A stretch of DNA of 13,789 nt, taken from Actinomycetota bacterium. Its GTDB lineage: Bacteria > Actinomycetota > Actinomycetes > Streptosporangiales > Streptosporangiaceae. Numbering within the stretch: the first letter of the stretch is position 1; each line of letters opens with the position of its first letter. Below, in pieces: positions 13,324 through 13,789 of the stretch. The position numbers and the translations under genes are program-made. Under the pieces are notes generated by a model. That model had not been told where the DNA came from. It made no database searches and was given only the letters and a program-made list of their open reading frames with translations. The stretch lies in contig PLIQ01000073.1 in NCBI GenBank assembly GCA_003140115.1, positions 28,570 through 42,358 of the forward strand, in the 5' to 3' direction.

Positions 13324-13789
13324 CCGCCCGAGCAAAGTAAAAGCCGTAACTGTCCGTGGAATTCCGCGATGGCCGCCTCGTACTGGTCCAGGGCCCGCTC
13401 GACCGGGCCGCGCGGAGCCGAGGGCAGCCAGTGCACGGCCCGCTGGAACCCCGCGGCCTCGTAGGTTTCCAGCACCTTGGCCTCGGCGGGAACACCCATG
13501 ACCGTAAGCCCGATCGGCCGGTCCGCTCGCGCGCGCAGTTCCGCGGCCCGGTCCAGGACGTCCCCGCGATCATGGTTGGGGAACCAGGCGTCGCCGAACG
13601 CCAGTACCCGATCCAGCACCCCCGGCCCGTTCCCGCCGACCAGGACCGGCGGATGGGGCCGCTGCGCCGGCTTGGGCCAGGACCAGATCCGGTCGAACGC
13701 GACGTACTCGCCCGCGTACCTCGCCTCGTCGGCGGTCAAGCTCGCCTTCATGGCCTCGATCCGCTCCCGCAGGATCGCCATCCGCCGTC
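13047..13789 (-). CDS. Luciferase-like (LLM) F420-dependent oxidoreductase, partial, with abnormal C-terminus
   Basis: The central and C-terminal part of an LLM-class flavin or F420-dependent oxidoreductase; the N-terminal half lies beyond the right edge and the frame is open through 13789 (RRMAILRERIEAMKA). Family blocks are FDRIWSWPKPAQRPHPPVLV then GGNGP (from about residue 29 of the visible Met), WFPNHDRGD, and VERALDQYEAAIAEFHG. In relatives the protein ends shortly after this last block, i.e. near 13335-13360. Here no stop follows; the frame continues through two rare TTA leucine codons and then another ~290 bases antisense to DUF3037, to a TAG at 13047. The tail is Arg/Ser-rich and not family-like. 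Either the natural stop was lost or a small frameshift near 13350 occurred. Cofactor choice (F420 or FMN) is inferred. Confidence 0.8.
   Translation of the reverse strand, partial: RRMAILRERIEAMKASLTADEARYAGEYVAFDRIWSWPKPAQRPHPPVLVGGNGPGVLDRVLAFGDAWFPNHDRGDVLDRAAELRARADRPIGLTVMGVPAEAKVLETYEAAGFQRAVHWLPSAPRGPVERALDQYEAAIAEFHGQLRLLLCSGGQRVRTRVSNRWASSAAGSVVRPLCTGPGWTMVDRGAVSQRKRSPSGRSASGPSVQAFSKADRAVRTASRSTAGSTASRRPSSSSIRAHRYR

Overview
The window is high-GC, tightly packed DNA with GTG starts, stop/start overlaps and strongly G/C-biased third codon positions. Together with an F420-type luciferase-family oxidoreductase, a class F sortase, a SigG-like ECF sigma factor and the pyrG-NUDIX-xerD gene order known from Mycobacterium and Streptomyces, this points to an actinomycete (Actinomycetota). 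I cannot place it to genus.

Layout. (1) 1-3110, plus strand: the 3' end of pyrG (CTP synthase), an ADP-ribose-type NUDIX hydrolase starting inside the pyrG stop codon, alanine dehydrogenase (ald) and the tyrosine recombinase XerD. This is a core chromosomal block. The ParA gene that often follows xerD in relatives is missing here, and a hairpin/direct-repeat intergenic region follows instead. (2) 3231-5948, minus strand: an apparent operon, in transcription order alpha/beta hydrolase, class II-type sirtuin, and NmrA/SDR-like NAD(P)-binding protein. (3) 6125-7750, plus strand and divergent from that operon: an ACSF2/FadD-type acyl-CoA synthetase. (4) 7751-8274: a 524-bp stretch without a clear gene. 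It holds a frame-broken Rossmann-like relic with its own ribosome site, a hairpin, a perfect 15-bp palindrome and a promoter candidate. (5) 8275-10807, plus strand: a cell-surface module of an unrecognised membrane-anchored protein, a DUF4397 surface protein and a class F sortase. (6) 10833-13323, plus strand, closely spaced: a small GNAT, a SigG-like ECF sigma factor with a SnoaL-like tail, a HipA-like kinase and an overlapping DUF3037 protein. (7) 13047-13789, minus strand: a luciferase-like oxidoreductase running off the right edge. It appears to have lost its normal stop codon, so its frame continues antisense into the DUF3037 gene.

The most promising poorly described systems are the HipA-like kinase/DUF3037 pair and the sortase F module. 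The likely substrate in that module lacks LPXTG, its sortase has no arginine after the catalytic cysteine, and its first gene has no known function. The sirtuin/acyl-CoA synthetase divergent arrangement may be a lysine-acylation control unit. No tRNA, rRNA, IS element or CRISPR array was seen.
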